A DNA stretch of 64,000 nucleotides, taken from NCBI GenBank assembly GCA_041906145.1, contig JAYRJU010000001.1, forward strand, positions 1,502,104 to 1,566,103, given 5' to 3'. Below, in pieces: positions 32,810 to 43,500 of this stretch. The notes below the pieces were generated by a model. The model was not told the DNA's origin, searched no databases, and was given only the letters and a program-made list of their open reading frames with translations. Position numbers and translations under genes: made by a program. Positions within the stretch are counted from its first letter, which is position 1. Each line of letters starts with the position of its first letter. The stretch is from SHVO01 sp041906145 (lineage in GTDB: Bacteria; Pseudomonadota; Alphaproteobacteria; Rhodospirillales; Rhodospirillaceae).

Positions 32810-35800
32810 ATGGAGAACATTCTTACAATTCGCGAAGTAGCAGAACTGCTGAAGATCAACGAAAAGACGGTCTACAAGCTAGCTGCTGAGGGAAAAATTC
32901 CCGGGTTCAAGGTCGGGGGTTCGTGGCGCTTTGAGCGCGCAACAATGACCAAGTGGATCGAGAAGGGTGGTGTTGCGGAAAATGCAGCCGCGACCCCGAT
33001 CCGGACACCGCACGCTGGTCCGACGCTCGCGGACGCATACTACTCCCCACAACAGGCGACCTTTTTTGCGCATCGGCTCACGCTGGAAGGTACCGGGGAG
33101 GACGCGCTCGCTCAGTCCTTGTCCACTGCTCGTGTGGAAATGAATCCTCACCAGGTCGACGCCGCCCTGTTCGCGTTGGCTTCGCCACTCTCTAAGGGCG
33201 TACTCCTGGCGGATGAAGTCGGTCTTGGTAAGACCATTGAAGCCAGCCTGGTCATTGCCCAACGCTGGGCCGAGCGCCGCCGGCGCATCCTGCTGATCGT
33301 CCCCGCATCCCTCCGCAAACAGTGGAGTCAGGAACTTTACGATAAATTTTCGCTGCCCTCGGTCATTGTGGAACGCAAAACCTACAACGATGCCCGCAAG
33401 GCTGGCGTGTCACGTCCCTTCGACCATAAGGATAAGATCGTTATCACGTCCTACGAGTTTGCCGCTCTCAAAGAAAACGAGATCGCCAGCGTGAGTTGGG
33501 ATCTTGTGATATTCGATGAGGCGCACCGTCTACGCAACGTCTATAAAAAGGACGGTTCCACGCGCGCCAAACGTTTGCGCGATGCAACTAAGTCCTGCTT
33601 CAAAATTCTTTTGACGGCAACGCCGCTGCAAAACTCCCTGATGGAGCTTTACGGACTGGTCTCCGTTGTGGATGAGCGTCACTTTGGCGATGAAGCCTCC
33701 TTCCGCAGTCAATACGTCGCGGGGCCGGGCGCGAAGAATGGGCTCGTGTTCCTCCGCAAACGGCTGGAGCCGATTTGCAAGCGCACTCTACGGCGTCAGG
33801 TCCAGCAGGCCGGACTTATTCGCTACACCGAGCGTAGTCCCCTTACACTCCAGTACGAACCATCACACGAAGAACAGAAACTCTACGCCGATGTGTCGGC
33901 ATATCTTCAACGCAAGGACACCATCGCGTTCGGCAACAAGCCAAACCAGCTCGTTACTATGGTCGTTCGCAAAATATTGGGCTCTTCTACATTCGCAATC
34001 GGCGACACCCTAACGAGGATTATCGACAGACTTAACCAATTGCAGCCCCCGACCATCGATACTGTTTCCGATTATGATGTGGTTGACGAGGAGGCAGAAG
34101 AGTTCGGCGACGCTGACGATGACGCGCAAAATCAGACGCCAATTGACCCCGTAAAACTCAAAGCGGAAATATTAGAGCTCGAAGGCTACCGCAAGCTTGC
34201 GCTCTCTATCGGCGACAACCGCAAGGGCAATGAGCTCATTAAGGCCCTACCGGATGTTTTCGAGATAATCGTCGCCAAAGGTGGTCAGCGCAAAGTAGTC
34301 ATCTTCACGGAATCTGTTCGCACGCAGCGGTACCTTGCGGATTTGCTTTCTGCCAACGGCTACAAAAATGAGACCGTTCTGCTGAACGGCTCCAATAGCG
34401 ATCCGCAAAGCAAAGCAATCTTTCAGGACTGGCTGGCGCGGCACAAGGGCACGGACGCCATTTCAGGCTCAAAGACGGCGGATATGAAGGCGGCCATCGT
34501 TGAAGCTTTCCGCGAGAAGAAGAGCATACTAATTGCTACGGAATCAGGGGCAGAAGGCATCAACCTTCAATTTTGCTCGCTCCTCGTCAATTTTGACTTG
34601 CCGTGGAACCCGCAGCGGGTGGAGCAGCGCATTGGTCGCTGCCATCGCTATGGCCAGAAGATTGACGTAACTGTCGTTAACTTCCTGAACCTGAAGAATC
34701 ACGCTGAACAGCGTATCCACCAGCTCCTCGATTTGAAGTTCAATCTCTTTAAAGGAGTATTCGGCGCGAGTGATGAGGTGCTCGGCGTAATTGAACATGG
34801 GGTCGACATTGAGCGCCGCATTTTTGAGATCGTGCAGAGCGCCCGCGACGAGGCGCAGATCAATGCCGCCTTCGACCGGCTTCAAGAGGAGCTTCAGACC
34901 CAGATTGACGAGCAGGTGATCGACACTCGTCGTCGCCTTTTGGAGACGATGGACGAGAAAGTCATCGATAGACTTCAGGCGCGGGGCAAGGAATTTGCTC
35001 GGCGGAAATCTGACGTGGAAAGGCAGCTGCTTTGTGTGGCTCGCGCCGAACTTCCCGATGCGCGTTTCCATGCTGATGATGACCGCCGTTTTGACTATCG
35101 CGGCGATACCTACACGACCGAGTGGCCGCTGGCCGACGAGAACGGGTGGAAATTCTTCCGCCTGATGGAGAACACGCTCGCAACCACACTGGTTGCCCAT
35201 GCCAAGGAACGTCGCTTTGATGCGCCATCCTGTCTCCGTTTCGATCTTGCCGCCTACCCTGGCGACAATGGCCGACTGACAGACGTAGAGAAGCTCCGCG
35301 GCAAGGCTGGCTGGGCGCGTATCGGCAAGCTCCGAATCAAAACGCCAAAGATTACTCGTGAGCATTTAGTGTTGTCCGTCGTCGCCGACGATGGCGGCGT
35401 AATCCATCCTGAGACCTTCGAACGCCTTTTCCGTGTGCCCGCGAAAAATGAACCTGTGGACGGGGCTGCGCCCGAGGCAGAGTTGAAGGTCGCGGAGTTC
35501 GACAGACGCAAGGCGCTGCTTGACGAAGCCGAACAGCAGAACGCCGAGTGGCTCGACCTCGAAAGCGAGAAGCTCGACAACTACGCCGAGGATCTAGAGC
35601 GGGCGTTCGAGTCCGAGATCAAGACCGTCGAAACGGAGATAAAGGAAGCCAAGAAAGATTTGCGCGGTGCACCGCTCCCAATGGCCGAGAAGCTGGCGGA
35701 AAAAAAACGCATCAATGCTCTGGAATCGAAGCGGGACAAGCTCAAGCGCGAGTTCTTCGACCGGCGTGAGCAAATTCGAGCCGAGGTTGAGGGGATGCTG

Positions 35801-35878
35801 GACCAAATTCAAGAAAGCCTGAAACTTGAACCGACCTTAACCGACCTGTTCACGATCCGGTGGGAAGTCAAATCGTGA
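32810..35878 (+). CDS. SNF2-type helicase with N-terminal excisionase/MerR-like HTH
   Basis: The 1022-residue protein begins with a HTH_17/excisionase-type domain (residues 3-52: LTIREVAELLKINEKTVYKLAAEGKIPGFKVGGSWRF, in order). A SNF2/RapA-like helicase follows: Walker A DEVGLGKT (135-142), DEAH (236-239), LLTATPLQN, and the second-half motif VEQRIGRCHRYGQ. The C-terminal third is charged and coiled. Such helicases move along DNA in class 2 DISARM (DrmD) and other defence loci. It opens a six-gene operon with Mod, Res, a GHKL ATPase and a nuclease-like protein. The HTH could tether it to the island's own DNA or autoregulate the operon; that is inference. Confidence 0.88.
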   Translation: MENILTIREVAELLKINEKTVYKLAAEGKIPGFKVGGSWRFERATMTKWIEKGGVAENAAATPIRTPHAGPTLADAYYSPQQATFFAHRLTLEGTGEDALAQSLSTARVEMNPHQVDAALFALASPLSKGVLLADEVGLGKTIEASLVIAQRWAERRRRILLIVPASLRKQWSQELYDKFSLPSVIVERKTYNDARKAGVSRPFDHKDKIVITSYEFAALKENEIASVSWDLVIFDEAHRLRNVYKKDGSTRAKRLRDATKSCFKILLTATPLQNSLMELYGLVSVVDERHFGDEASFRSQYVAGPGAKNGLVFLRKRLEPICKRTLRRQVQQAGLIRYTERSPLTLQYEPSHEEQKLYADVSAYLQRKDTIAFGNKPNQLVTMVVRKILGSSTFAIGDTLTRIIDRLNQLQPPTIDTVSDYDVVDEEAEEFGDADDDAQNQTPIDPVKLKAEILELEGYRKLALSIGDNRKGNELIKALPDVFEIIVAKGGQRKVVIFTESVRTQRYLADLLSANGYKNETVLLNGSNSDPQSKAIFQDWLARHKGTDAISGSKTADMKAAIVEAFREKKSILIATESGAEGINLQFCSLLVNFDLPWNPQRVEQRIGRCHRYGQKIDVTVVNFLNLKNHAEQRIHQLLDLKFNLFKGVFGASDEVLGVIEHGVDIERRIFEIVQSARDEAQINAAFDRLQEELQTQIDEQVIDTRRRLLETMDEKVIDRLQARGKEFARRKSDVERQLLCVARAELPDARFHADDDRRFDYRGDTYTTEWPLADENGWKFFRLMENTLATTLVAHAKERRFDAPSCLRFDLAAYPGDNGRLTDVEKLRGKAGWARIGKLRIKTPKITREHLVLSVVADDGGVIHPETFERLFRVPAKNEPVDGAAPEAELKVAEFDRRKALLDEAEQQNAEWLDLESEKLDNYAEDLERAFESEIKTVETEIKEAKKDLRGAPLPMAEKLAEKKRINALESKRDKLKREFFDRREQIRAEVEGMLDQIQESLKLEPTLTDLFTIRWEVKS

Positions 35879-35913
35879 TTGGTTGTTGACACGAAATTTG
35901 AAAGAGGCAGCCG

Positions 35914-36108
35914 ATGCCGAAGTTATCCGTCGACAAATCCAAGAGAAGTAAGGACTACGTGAGGGCCAGTCTATCGCCTCAGCAGCAGAAAGCTTTTGAC
36001 CTGTTGGTTAAAGAAACGGGTGAGTGGTCCGAGTATTTCTATGGAACGAAACAAGTCTCCTACGTGATCCTGGCCGAACTCGTGAAAAGTGGGTGGGCAA
36101 AAGGATGA
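35914..36108 (+). CDS. 64-aa small protein of the defence-like operon
   Basis: The protein is Lys/Ser-rich at the N-terminus (MPKLSVDKSKRSKDYVRASL), then forms probable helices (PQQQKAFDLLVKETGEW, VSYVILAELVKSGWA). It has a plausible ribosome site (GAAAGAGG) and ends in an ATGA overlap with the Mod gene, strong evidence that it is translated. No family recognised. A short RHH-like or adaptor role linking helicase and methylase is possible; there is no direct evidence. Confidence 0.7.
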   Translation: MPKLSVDKSKRSKDYVRASLSPQQQKAFDLLVKETGEWSEYFYGTKQVSYVILAELVKSGWAKG

Positions 36109-37781
36109 CACGTAGGCAGCGCTTAGAATTGAGCTGGATTGGTAAGGATGCACGCCCTCGTCCTGAACCACGTATCCTCATTGGTGACCGAGAAAATTCC
36201 TATCATGCAAACAGGCGCTATGGTGACGACGATATCTTCGAAAACGTCCTCATACACGGAGACAACCTCCTCGCCCTAAAATCACTTGAGCAGAAGTATT
36301 CGGGCGCGGTCAGGTGTGTATTTATTGATCCTCCGTACAATACGGGAAGCGCGTTCGAACACTATGACGACGGGATAGAGCACTCCCTTTGGCTGTCTTT
36401 AATCCGCGATAGGATCGAAATCATTTGGCGCTTGCTTGCTGCCAACGGCTCGCTTTGGATTACGATTGACGACAACGAGGCGCACTATCTCAAAATCGTA
36501 TGCGACGAGATATTTGGCAGAGCCAACTACGTCGCCTCTATGGTTTGGGAAAAGGATAGTGGCCGCAAAAACGATACCGACGTATCGACCTCCCACGATT
36601 ACATTTTACTGTATGTCAAGGACCGAGATATCTGGAGCAAACAGCGCAACCTCCTTTCAAAAACTGAAAGCCAATTATCTCGCTATAAAAATCCGGACAA
36701 TGACCCTCGCGGAGCATGGCGGCAAGGCGCAGACGGCACGGCAAAGAGCGGAGGAGAGAGTCTCAGATATGAGATTACGTTGCCATCTGGTCGCGTGGTC
36801 ACGCCGCCTTCGGGAAATTATTGGCGATTTAGCAAGACGACGTTCGAAGAAGCGTTGGCCGAAGGTAGAGTCTATTTCGGCAAGGACGGCGATAGGCTTC
36901 CTGTAATCAAGAAATATCTAAAAGATGTTCAAGACGGACTGGTGCCTAAGACTTGGTGGCCCGCTGAAGAAGTAGGCTCGAATCAGGAAGCGCGGCGTGA
37001 CCACTTACGCAAGTTGCTCCCCGATATAGAACCATTTGCGACTCCTAAACCAGAACGGCTCATTCAACGGATTCTGGAAATCTCGACCAATCCTGGCGAA
37101 CTCGTGCTGGATTCTTTTGCGGGATCCGGCACCACGGGAGCTGTAGCTCAGAAAATGGGCCGTCGATGGATCATGGTGGAGCTTGGCGACCATTGCTATA
37201 CGCACATAATTCCTCGGCTTAAAAAGGTCATAGATGGCCAAGACCCAGGTGGAATTACTGAATCAGTGGGCTGGAAAGGTGGTGGCGGTTTCCGCTTTTA
37301 TCGGTTGGCCCCATCACTCATGGAAAAGGACTCGTGGGGGAACTGGATTATCAGCAAGAACTACGACAGCGCGATGCTTGCAGAGGCTATTTGCAAGCAA
37401 ATGGCATTTACATATGAGCCGAGTGAGAACCATTACTGGATGCATGGCAAGTCGTCCGAGCGTGACTTCATTTATGTAACCACGCAAAACCTAACCGCGG
37501 ATCAGTTGCGAGCAATTTCAGAAGAAGTCGGCGACGAGCGAACGCTGCTTATTTGCTGCAAGGCATTTCGAGCCAAGGTCGAAGAATTTCCCAATCTCAC
37601 CATTCAGAAAATCCCCCAAGCAGTTTTGAAGAAATGCGAATGGGGTAGGGACGACTACAGTCTCAATGTCGCCAATCTTCCGGAGGCTCCCACAGGGGAG
37701 CCGGCGACACCTCCTCCCCCTAGCGACGTTCAACGCTCTTCAGGCACCCAGTCCGACTTGTTCAGCGGGGACACGAAGTAA
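36105..37781 (+). CDS. Type III restriction-modification DNA methyltransferase (Mod), N6-adenine type
   Basis: The 558-residue beta-class methylase has the catalytic motif DPPYNT at 75-80, before the SAM motif FAGSGTT at 338-344. The region between them (about 160-290) likely recognises the target. It should transfer methyl to N6 of adenine in an asymmetric site, protecting self DNA from the Res partner encoded next. The start at 36105 is fixed by the ATGA overlap with the 64-aa gene; a longer open frame upstream is ignored. Its TAA overlaps the Res ATG (TAATG). The Pro/Thr-rich tail (APTGEPATPPPPSDV) is unusual. Confidence 0.93.
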   Translation: MTRRQRLELSWIGKDARPRPEPRILIGDRENSYHANRRYGDDDIFENVLIHGDNLLALKSLEQKYSGAVRCVFIDPPYNTGSAFEHYDDGIEHSLWLSLIRDRIEIIWRLLAANGSLWITIDDNEAHYLKIVCDEIFGRANYVASMVWEKDSGRKNDTDVSTSHDYILLYVKDRDIWSKQRNLLSKTESQLSRYKNPDNDPRGAWRQGADGTAKSGGESLRYEITLPSGRVVTPPSGNYWRFSKTTFEEALAEGRVYFGKDGDRLPVIKKYLKDVQDGLVPKTWWPAEEVGSNQEARRDHLRKLLPDIEPFATPKPERLIQRILEISTNPGELVLDSFAGSGTTGAVAQKMGRRWIMVELGDHCYTHIIPRLKKVIDGQDPGGITESVGWKGGGGFRFYRLAPSLMEKDSWGNWIISKNYDSAMLAEAICKQMAFTYEPSENHYWMHGKSSERDFIYVTTQNLTADQLRAISEEVGDERTLLICCKAFRAKVEEFPNLTIQKIPQAVLKKCEWGRDDYSLNVANLPEAPTGEPATPPPPSDVQRSSGTQSDLFSGDTK

Positions 37782-40507
37782 TGAACAGCATGTTGCCACG
37801 TACCATCATTCAACGCCTGTCGTTGCGCCACCCGCAAGCTGCTTCGCTCGAACTTTTGGCGGACGTGATCGACAAGATCGGTGATCTAAAGAGCTGCGAT
37901 CCGGTAGCGGCGCTCGCAGGGATAAAAGCTACTTATCCGAAGGTTGAAGATTTTGAGCGGGAGTTTCCGTCACTCTGCTTTGCGCTTGCGACGGGCGTCG
38001 GCAAGACGCGCCTCATGGGAGCGTTTATCGCCTACCTATATCTCTCAAAAAAGAGTCGCCATTTCTTTGTGCTGGCACCGAACAAGACGATTTACGACAA
38101 GCTGATTTCAGACTTTTCGCCCGAAAGCCCTAAATATGTGTTCAAGGGCATTGCCGAGTTTGCCCAAAGGCCACCCCTCATTGTGACGGGCGACAACTAC
38201 GAAACCGGCATCGGCGTCCGGTTCGAGACGGGTCGCCAAGGCGTACAAGCCGAGATGTTCGATGACGTGCACATCAACATCTTCAACATTGACAAAATCA
38301 ACAAGGAAGAAAGCCCGCGCGGAAAGCCGAAAATGAAGCGGCTGCAGGAAACCATTGGAGAGAGCTATTACAACTACCTCGCCAAATTGGACGATCTAGT
38401 GCTTTTGATGGACGAGGCCCATCGCTATCGCGCCAGCGCCGGCGCGAAGGCCATCAGCGAGCTGAAACCCATTCTTGGGCTCGAACTCACTGCGACGCCC
38501 AAGACGGTGGGTGCTGGTTCGAGAGCCTTCCGGAACGTGATTTATGATTACGGTCTTGGTCAGGCAATGGCGGACGGATTCGTGAAGGAGCCAGCAGTCG
38601 CCACGAGGGCCAATTTTGATCCGGGGTCAGTCGATGCCACCCAGCTTGAAAAGATTAAGCTGGAGGATGCAGTTCATTACCATGATCATGTTTCTGTGGA
38701 GCTTGACCGTTACCACCGCGTATCGGGGCGCGCCAAAGTCCACCCTTTTATCCTGGTCGTTGCTCAGCACACCGAACACTCAGGCAGCATCAAAAGATTC
38801 ATCGAGTCGGACGAGTTCTTCGAGGGCCGATTCAAAGGTAAGGTGATAGAGGTCCACTCCAATCAGACGGGACAGGAAAGCGACGAGGCGATGGGTCGGC
38901 TGGTGGCTCTTGAAACTGACGCTCGCACCGAGATCGTGATCCACGTCAATAAGCTGAAGGAGGGCTGGGACGTAACCAATCTTTACACTATCGTTCCTCT
39001 TCGGGCCTCAGCTTCGGACATTTTGACAGAACAGACCCTCGGTCGCGGCCTGCGCCTTCCCTACGGCGTGCGGGTTACGAAGGACGACGCCGACGAGTTT
39101 TCGTCGGTCGACCGCCTAACAGTCATTGCTCATGATCGCTTTGATGAGATCATTAGTAAGGCGCGCGAACCAGATTCAATTGTGCAGATGAAATCCGTCG
39201 TCATCGGAAACGGCGGCGATGTGTCCCTGTCAGGCACGGTATTGGTCGAAACACCCTCTTTCGCCGAAATGATCGTGACCGGCACACAGCCCTCAATTCC
39301 GGGATTGGCGGACGCGCCGGCATCGCCGTTCAAAACGCCGGAGGAAACTCAAGCGGCCAATATCACGCTCCAAGTCATCCAAAAATACGAGCGTAAGGTA
39401 GGTAAGGTCGCAGAATTGGCCTTGCCCGAGGTGCAAAAGAAAATTGCCGAAGAAGTTGAGGAGCTGACCAAGCCTCTCCAGGCTACGCTTGAAAGCGTGA
39501 CCGAGAAGGCCGACGTGACCAAAATCGTAGCACTTGTGACGAACGCGGTTGCTGAAAAGACGATCTCAATTCCGAAGATAGTGGTTTTGCCAAAGAAGAC
39601 CGTCACGTTCCATTTCGACGACTTTGACCTGAAGGACGTGCACACCCTTAATCAACGCCCGATAAGCGATGAATTGCTGGTGGAGACGATGCGTACAGGC
39701 GCTCGACAACTCCTGGCGCGCACAACCGGCGTTCAGACCGAGCTGCGCCCGGAGGACTACATCGTCCACTACATCTTTGATCGGCCAGAGGTTGACTACG
39801 ACGCAAACTCCGACCTGCTCTATAAACTGGCGGGGCAGGTAGTGGCGCGAATCAGGTCATATCTCAACACTGATGCTGAAGTCGATAACGTCCTGATTAG
39901 CTATGGGCAACAACTGGCAGACTTCATATTTGCCCAGATGATGCAGCACTATCGGGAGACTCAGCTCGGTAGCGAGGACTACGAAGTCCGCGTTACCCAT
40001 GGTTTTACAATGCTGCGTCCGCAGCCCTTCAATGTGCCGAAAGATCAATCTGCCCGCGACTTCAAACAGGCCGTCATCCCAGCTTCGGACACCAAGCGTC
40101 ACGTTTTCGCCGGCTACGGCAAATGCTGTTATCCGCTGCAACGGTTTGACTCGGACCCGGAGCGTCGGTTCGCGGTTCTAATCGACAGTGACAAGACGGT
40201 CGAAAAATGGATGAAGCCCGGCAAAGGTCAATTCCAAATCAACTATCGGTCTGGCGAAGGCTATGAACCGGATTTTGTGGTTGAGACGAAGGACAGAGTT
40301 TTGTTGTGCGAGGTCAAGGCTCAGTCTGAAATGAAAGATCCCGCGGTTCTCGCCAAGGCCCAAGCAGCGGTCAAATGGTGTGAGACAGCGACGACGCACG
40401 CCAAGAGAGTGGAAGCAAAGCCGTGGACTTATCTGTTGATCCCGGATGACCAGGTCGTCGGTAGCGCCACACTTGAGGGTTTAGCAGCGAGGTTCTCCAA
40501 GTCTTAA
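37781..40507 (+). CDS. Type III restriction enzyme Res subunit (helicase-nuclease)
   Basis: The 908-residue superfamily 2 protein has Walker A TGVGKT (71-76), DEAH (211-214), LTATP (236-240) and motif VI QTLGRGLR (418-425). A C-terminal PD-(D/E)XK site follows in YEPDFVV...LLCEVKA, with D831, E844 and K846. With Mod it forms a type III complex that hydrolyses ATP and cuts DNA between unmethylated head-to-head sites. All catalytic motifs look intact. It is translated from an ATG overlapping the mod stop. Together with Mod it could act alone; the flanking helicase and GHKL genes suggest a larger assembly. Confidence 0.93.
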   Translation: MNSMLPRTIIQRLSLRHPQAASLELLADVIDKIGDLKSCDPVAALAGIKATYPKVEDFEREFPSLCFALATGVGKTRLMGAFIAYLYLSKKSRHFFVLAPNKTIYDKLISDFSPESPKYVFKGIAEFAQRPPLIVTGDNYETGIGVRFETGRQGVQAEMFDDVHINIFNIDKINKEESPRGKPKMKRLQETIGESYYNYLAKLDDLVLLMDEAHRYRASAGAKAISELKPILGLELTATPKTVGAGSRAFRNVIYDYGLGQAMADGFVKEPAVATRANFDPGSVDATQLEKIKLEDAVHYHDHVSVELDRYHRVSGRAKVHPFILVVAQHTEHSGSIKRFIESDEFFEGRFKGKVIEVHSNQTGQESDEAMGRLVALETDARTEIVIHVNKLKEGWDVTNLYTIVPLRASASDILTEQTLGRGLRLPYGVRVTKDDADEFSSVDRLTVIAHDRFDEIISKAREPDSIVQMKSVVIGNGGDVSLSGTVLVETPSFAEMIVTGTQPSIPGLADAPASPFKTPEETQAANITLQVIQKYERKVGKVAELALPEVQKKIAEEVEELTKPLQATLESVTEKADVTKIVALVTNAVAEKTISIPKIVVLPKKTVTFHFDDFDLKDVHTLNQRPISDELLVETMRTGARQLLARTTGVQTELRPEDYIVHYIFDRPEVDYDANSDLLYKLAGQVVARIRSYLNTDAEVDNVLISYGQQLADFIFAQMMQHYRETQLGSEDYEVRVTHGFTMLRPQPFNVPKDQSARDFKQAVIPASDTKRHVFAGYGKCCYPLQRFDSDPERRFAVLIDSDKTVEKWMKPGKGQFQINYRSGEGYEPDFVVETKDRVLLCEVKAQSEMKDPAVLAKAQAAVKWCETATTHAKRVEAKPWTYLLIPDDQVVGSATLEGLAARFSKS

Positions 40508-40515
40508 GATCATCG

Positions 40516-43500
40516 GTGAGCGAAATAATGGCAGGGATTGGCCCGAATAACGCACAAGGCAGCGCTTTCCTCCGCGACCTCATAAATAGGCGTCGCAAGC
40601 TCATTGACGGCCTTGATGCCAACAAAGGCGAGGTCAATCTCGATATCTTCGAGGACTTTTACCCAGATCGCGCGCACTTTGTTTATGAGCTTCTTCAGAA
40701 CGCTGAGGACGCGGGTGCGACCCGGGTCACATTCACGCTAAAGCCGGACCGGTTGATTTGCGAGCACGATGGCCGCCGCACCTTTACGGAGGCTGACGTA
40801 GTATCCATTACCGGGATCCACAACAGTACTAAGAATAAATCCCCGGACAAAATTGGTAAGTTCGGCGTCGGGTTCAAGTCGGTTTTCGTATATACGCAGT
40901 CACCAACGGTGCACTCGGGCCAGTTTTCATTTCGCATCGTTCAAATGATCCTTCCCGAACCGATTGCACCCGATCCCTCTGTTGGCAATCAAACCCGGTT
41001 TGAATTTCCCTTCGATAATCCAAAAAAGACTGCGTCAGAGGCCTATGCCGAGATAGCTGCCGGCCTCACCGATTTGGACGAAACGACCCTCTTGTTTCTC
41101 TCTAACCTCAAGGGGATCAGATGGCAGATCAGCGGTAAGGAGCACGGAGAAGTGCTTCGGCACGAACACTCAGACTTTCATTTCGAGGTGTTGAAGCAGG
41201 CCGGAGACAAAACCACGTCCAGTTCCCACCTCTTAAAATTCGATCAGGCAGTTTCTGGCCTTGAAACACACCGCGTCGCTGTAGCGTTCCCGCTGGATTT
41301 TCTTCCCGGGGTTCGTCAATTTGACAAAGGCAAGCAACTGGTCGAGCAGTTTAAGATCGTTGCGGCTCCGCAAGGCCGCGTCGCGGTTTTCTTCGTAGCC
41401 GCGAAGGAGACGTCTGGGCTGTCGTTTCATCTTCATGGCCCCTTCGTCCCTGAGTTGAGCCGGGCGAGTATTAAAGAGACTGCCGCAAACGAGCCGTTAT
41501 TCGATCAGCTTGCGGCACTGTGCGCCAAATCGCTGCATAAGATCCGCGACCTCGGGCTACTCACACCCGAGTTTCTGGCAATCCTCCCGAATCCCCAGGA
41601 TCAACTGCCGCTCCGCTATCAACCGATCCGCAGCGCGATAATCGCGGAGATGAATACGCAGGCTCTTACGCCGACCCATGCGCGTGGTCACGCGGAAGCG
41701 AAACGCCTTATCCAAGCAAAGGCGTCTCTGAAGCAATTGCTGTCTACTGAGGATATTGAATTTCTTGTGGAATACGACAACACCCCACCATTGTGGGCTA
41801 TCGGCGTGACGCAGAAAAACAATCGCATCGACAACTTTCTCGGTGGTCTTGATATTCAGGACTGGGGCATCGACGAGTTTATTGAAACATTCAAGCGCGC
41901 AACCGCAGGCGGTCGCTATATCCAGGTCGCCCCTTATTTTGTGCGTGGACCGGACCAAGAGTTTATGCGGTGGCTGGCGGGAAAGCCGCCAGAGTGGCTA
42001 CAGCAATTCTATGCCCTACTGCACGACGAAGCCGCTCAGGCCGGACATTCGCATGTGCTGAAAGGATTAAAGATCGTTCGCTTAGACGACGGCACCTTTA
42101 GCACCGCCGGAGATTGCTTCTTTGCAAGCGATCACAGCGGGGACGGCATATCTACCGTGGACCCGCAAGTCTATACGTCCGGCAGGGCCAAGCCGCAGCA
42201 GGAGAAAGCAAAGAAATTGCTCTCTGATCTCGGCGTCCGCGAGTTGGGCGAGGCAGAAGAAATCGAGCTGATTCTGAAAGCTCGATACACCAAAGAAGCG
42301 GAGATACCCGATGACAGAACATATCTGCGCGACTTAAAGCGCTTTGTCACACTCGTAGAGCAACAGCCCGGTAAGGCAAAGTTGTTCGCAACACATTACA
42401 TTTTTCAGGGAGAAGATGACGATTGGCATACGCCAGAAAGTATCTATCTCGATCAGCCTTACAAACTAACGGACCTCTCTGCTTACTACGGTCGCCTGGG
42501 AGATGACGCGGACTGCGTGGCGCTTCATAAACGGTACAGAGATCATAGCATCGCTATAAAGCGCTTCCGGATATTTTGCGAAGCCGTCGGCGTTAAAACC
42601 GAATTGAAGATTAGGAAAGGGTCGTGCAGCGATAACCCAGAATGGGCATCATTGAGGCGGGTCGGCGGAGACCGCTATACGTCACCAATCGACGCCGACT
42701 ATTATCTACCCCACCTTCCCAAGCTTCTTGAAACGCCTTCTCTTGAGCTGTCGCGCCTCATTTGGCGGACGCTTACTTCGCTCAGTTCGGAGACTTACTA
42801 TTTAAGAGCCGTTTACCGCCGCAACCAGTCCGGCGGTACAAATTACGCGGACTCGCGGCTTGTTCATGACCTACGAGCGGCGTGCTGGGTTCCTCAGAGC
42901 AACGGAACCTTTGTCCGTCCTGCGGATGCGTCACGCGAATTGTTGCCGCACGGATTCCCATACGACGCAGGCTCCCCAGGCATTGAGGCGGTTCAGTTCG
43001 GTGTGACGGCCAGGCGGCAATCTGCAGAGGCACGTGAGAAGGATACTGCCGCGAAAAGCCTTGGATTTACCGATGCCGCCGCCGCCGAACGCGCGAGGCG
43101 TTTCAATGAGCTGCCTATTGCGGAGCAAGAAAAGATACTGGAGGGTTTGGACGACCGAAATAAGTCGGCGTTGCCAGATCGAGAACCCGCTAATCCTGAG
43201 CGGCGCGCCCAGCGAGTCCGTGAACAGGCGATGAAGGCTCCCAATAAGGAAACTGAAGTCCGCGAGCGATCAGTATCTATCGGTCGAGAAGAAGTCAAAG
43301 AGCACGCCGAGGTTTACTTGCGTGAGCGGTATAGAAACGCCGACGGCGAGATGACCTGCCAAATATGCAAGGGCCCTCTGCCCTTTAAGCTCGATGATGG
43401 GCGTGAATACTTTGAAGTTGTCGAGTTCCTGCCAGAGCTAACCAAGCGGCATCTTCAGAACTATATAGCTCTCTGCCCGAATCATTCTGCCATGTTCCGT

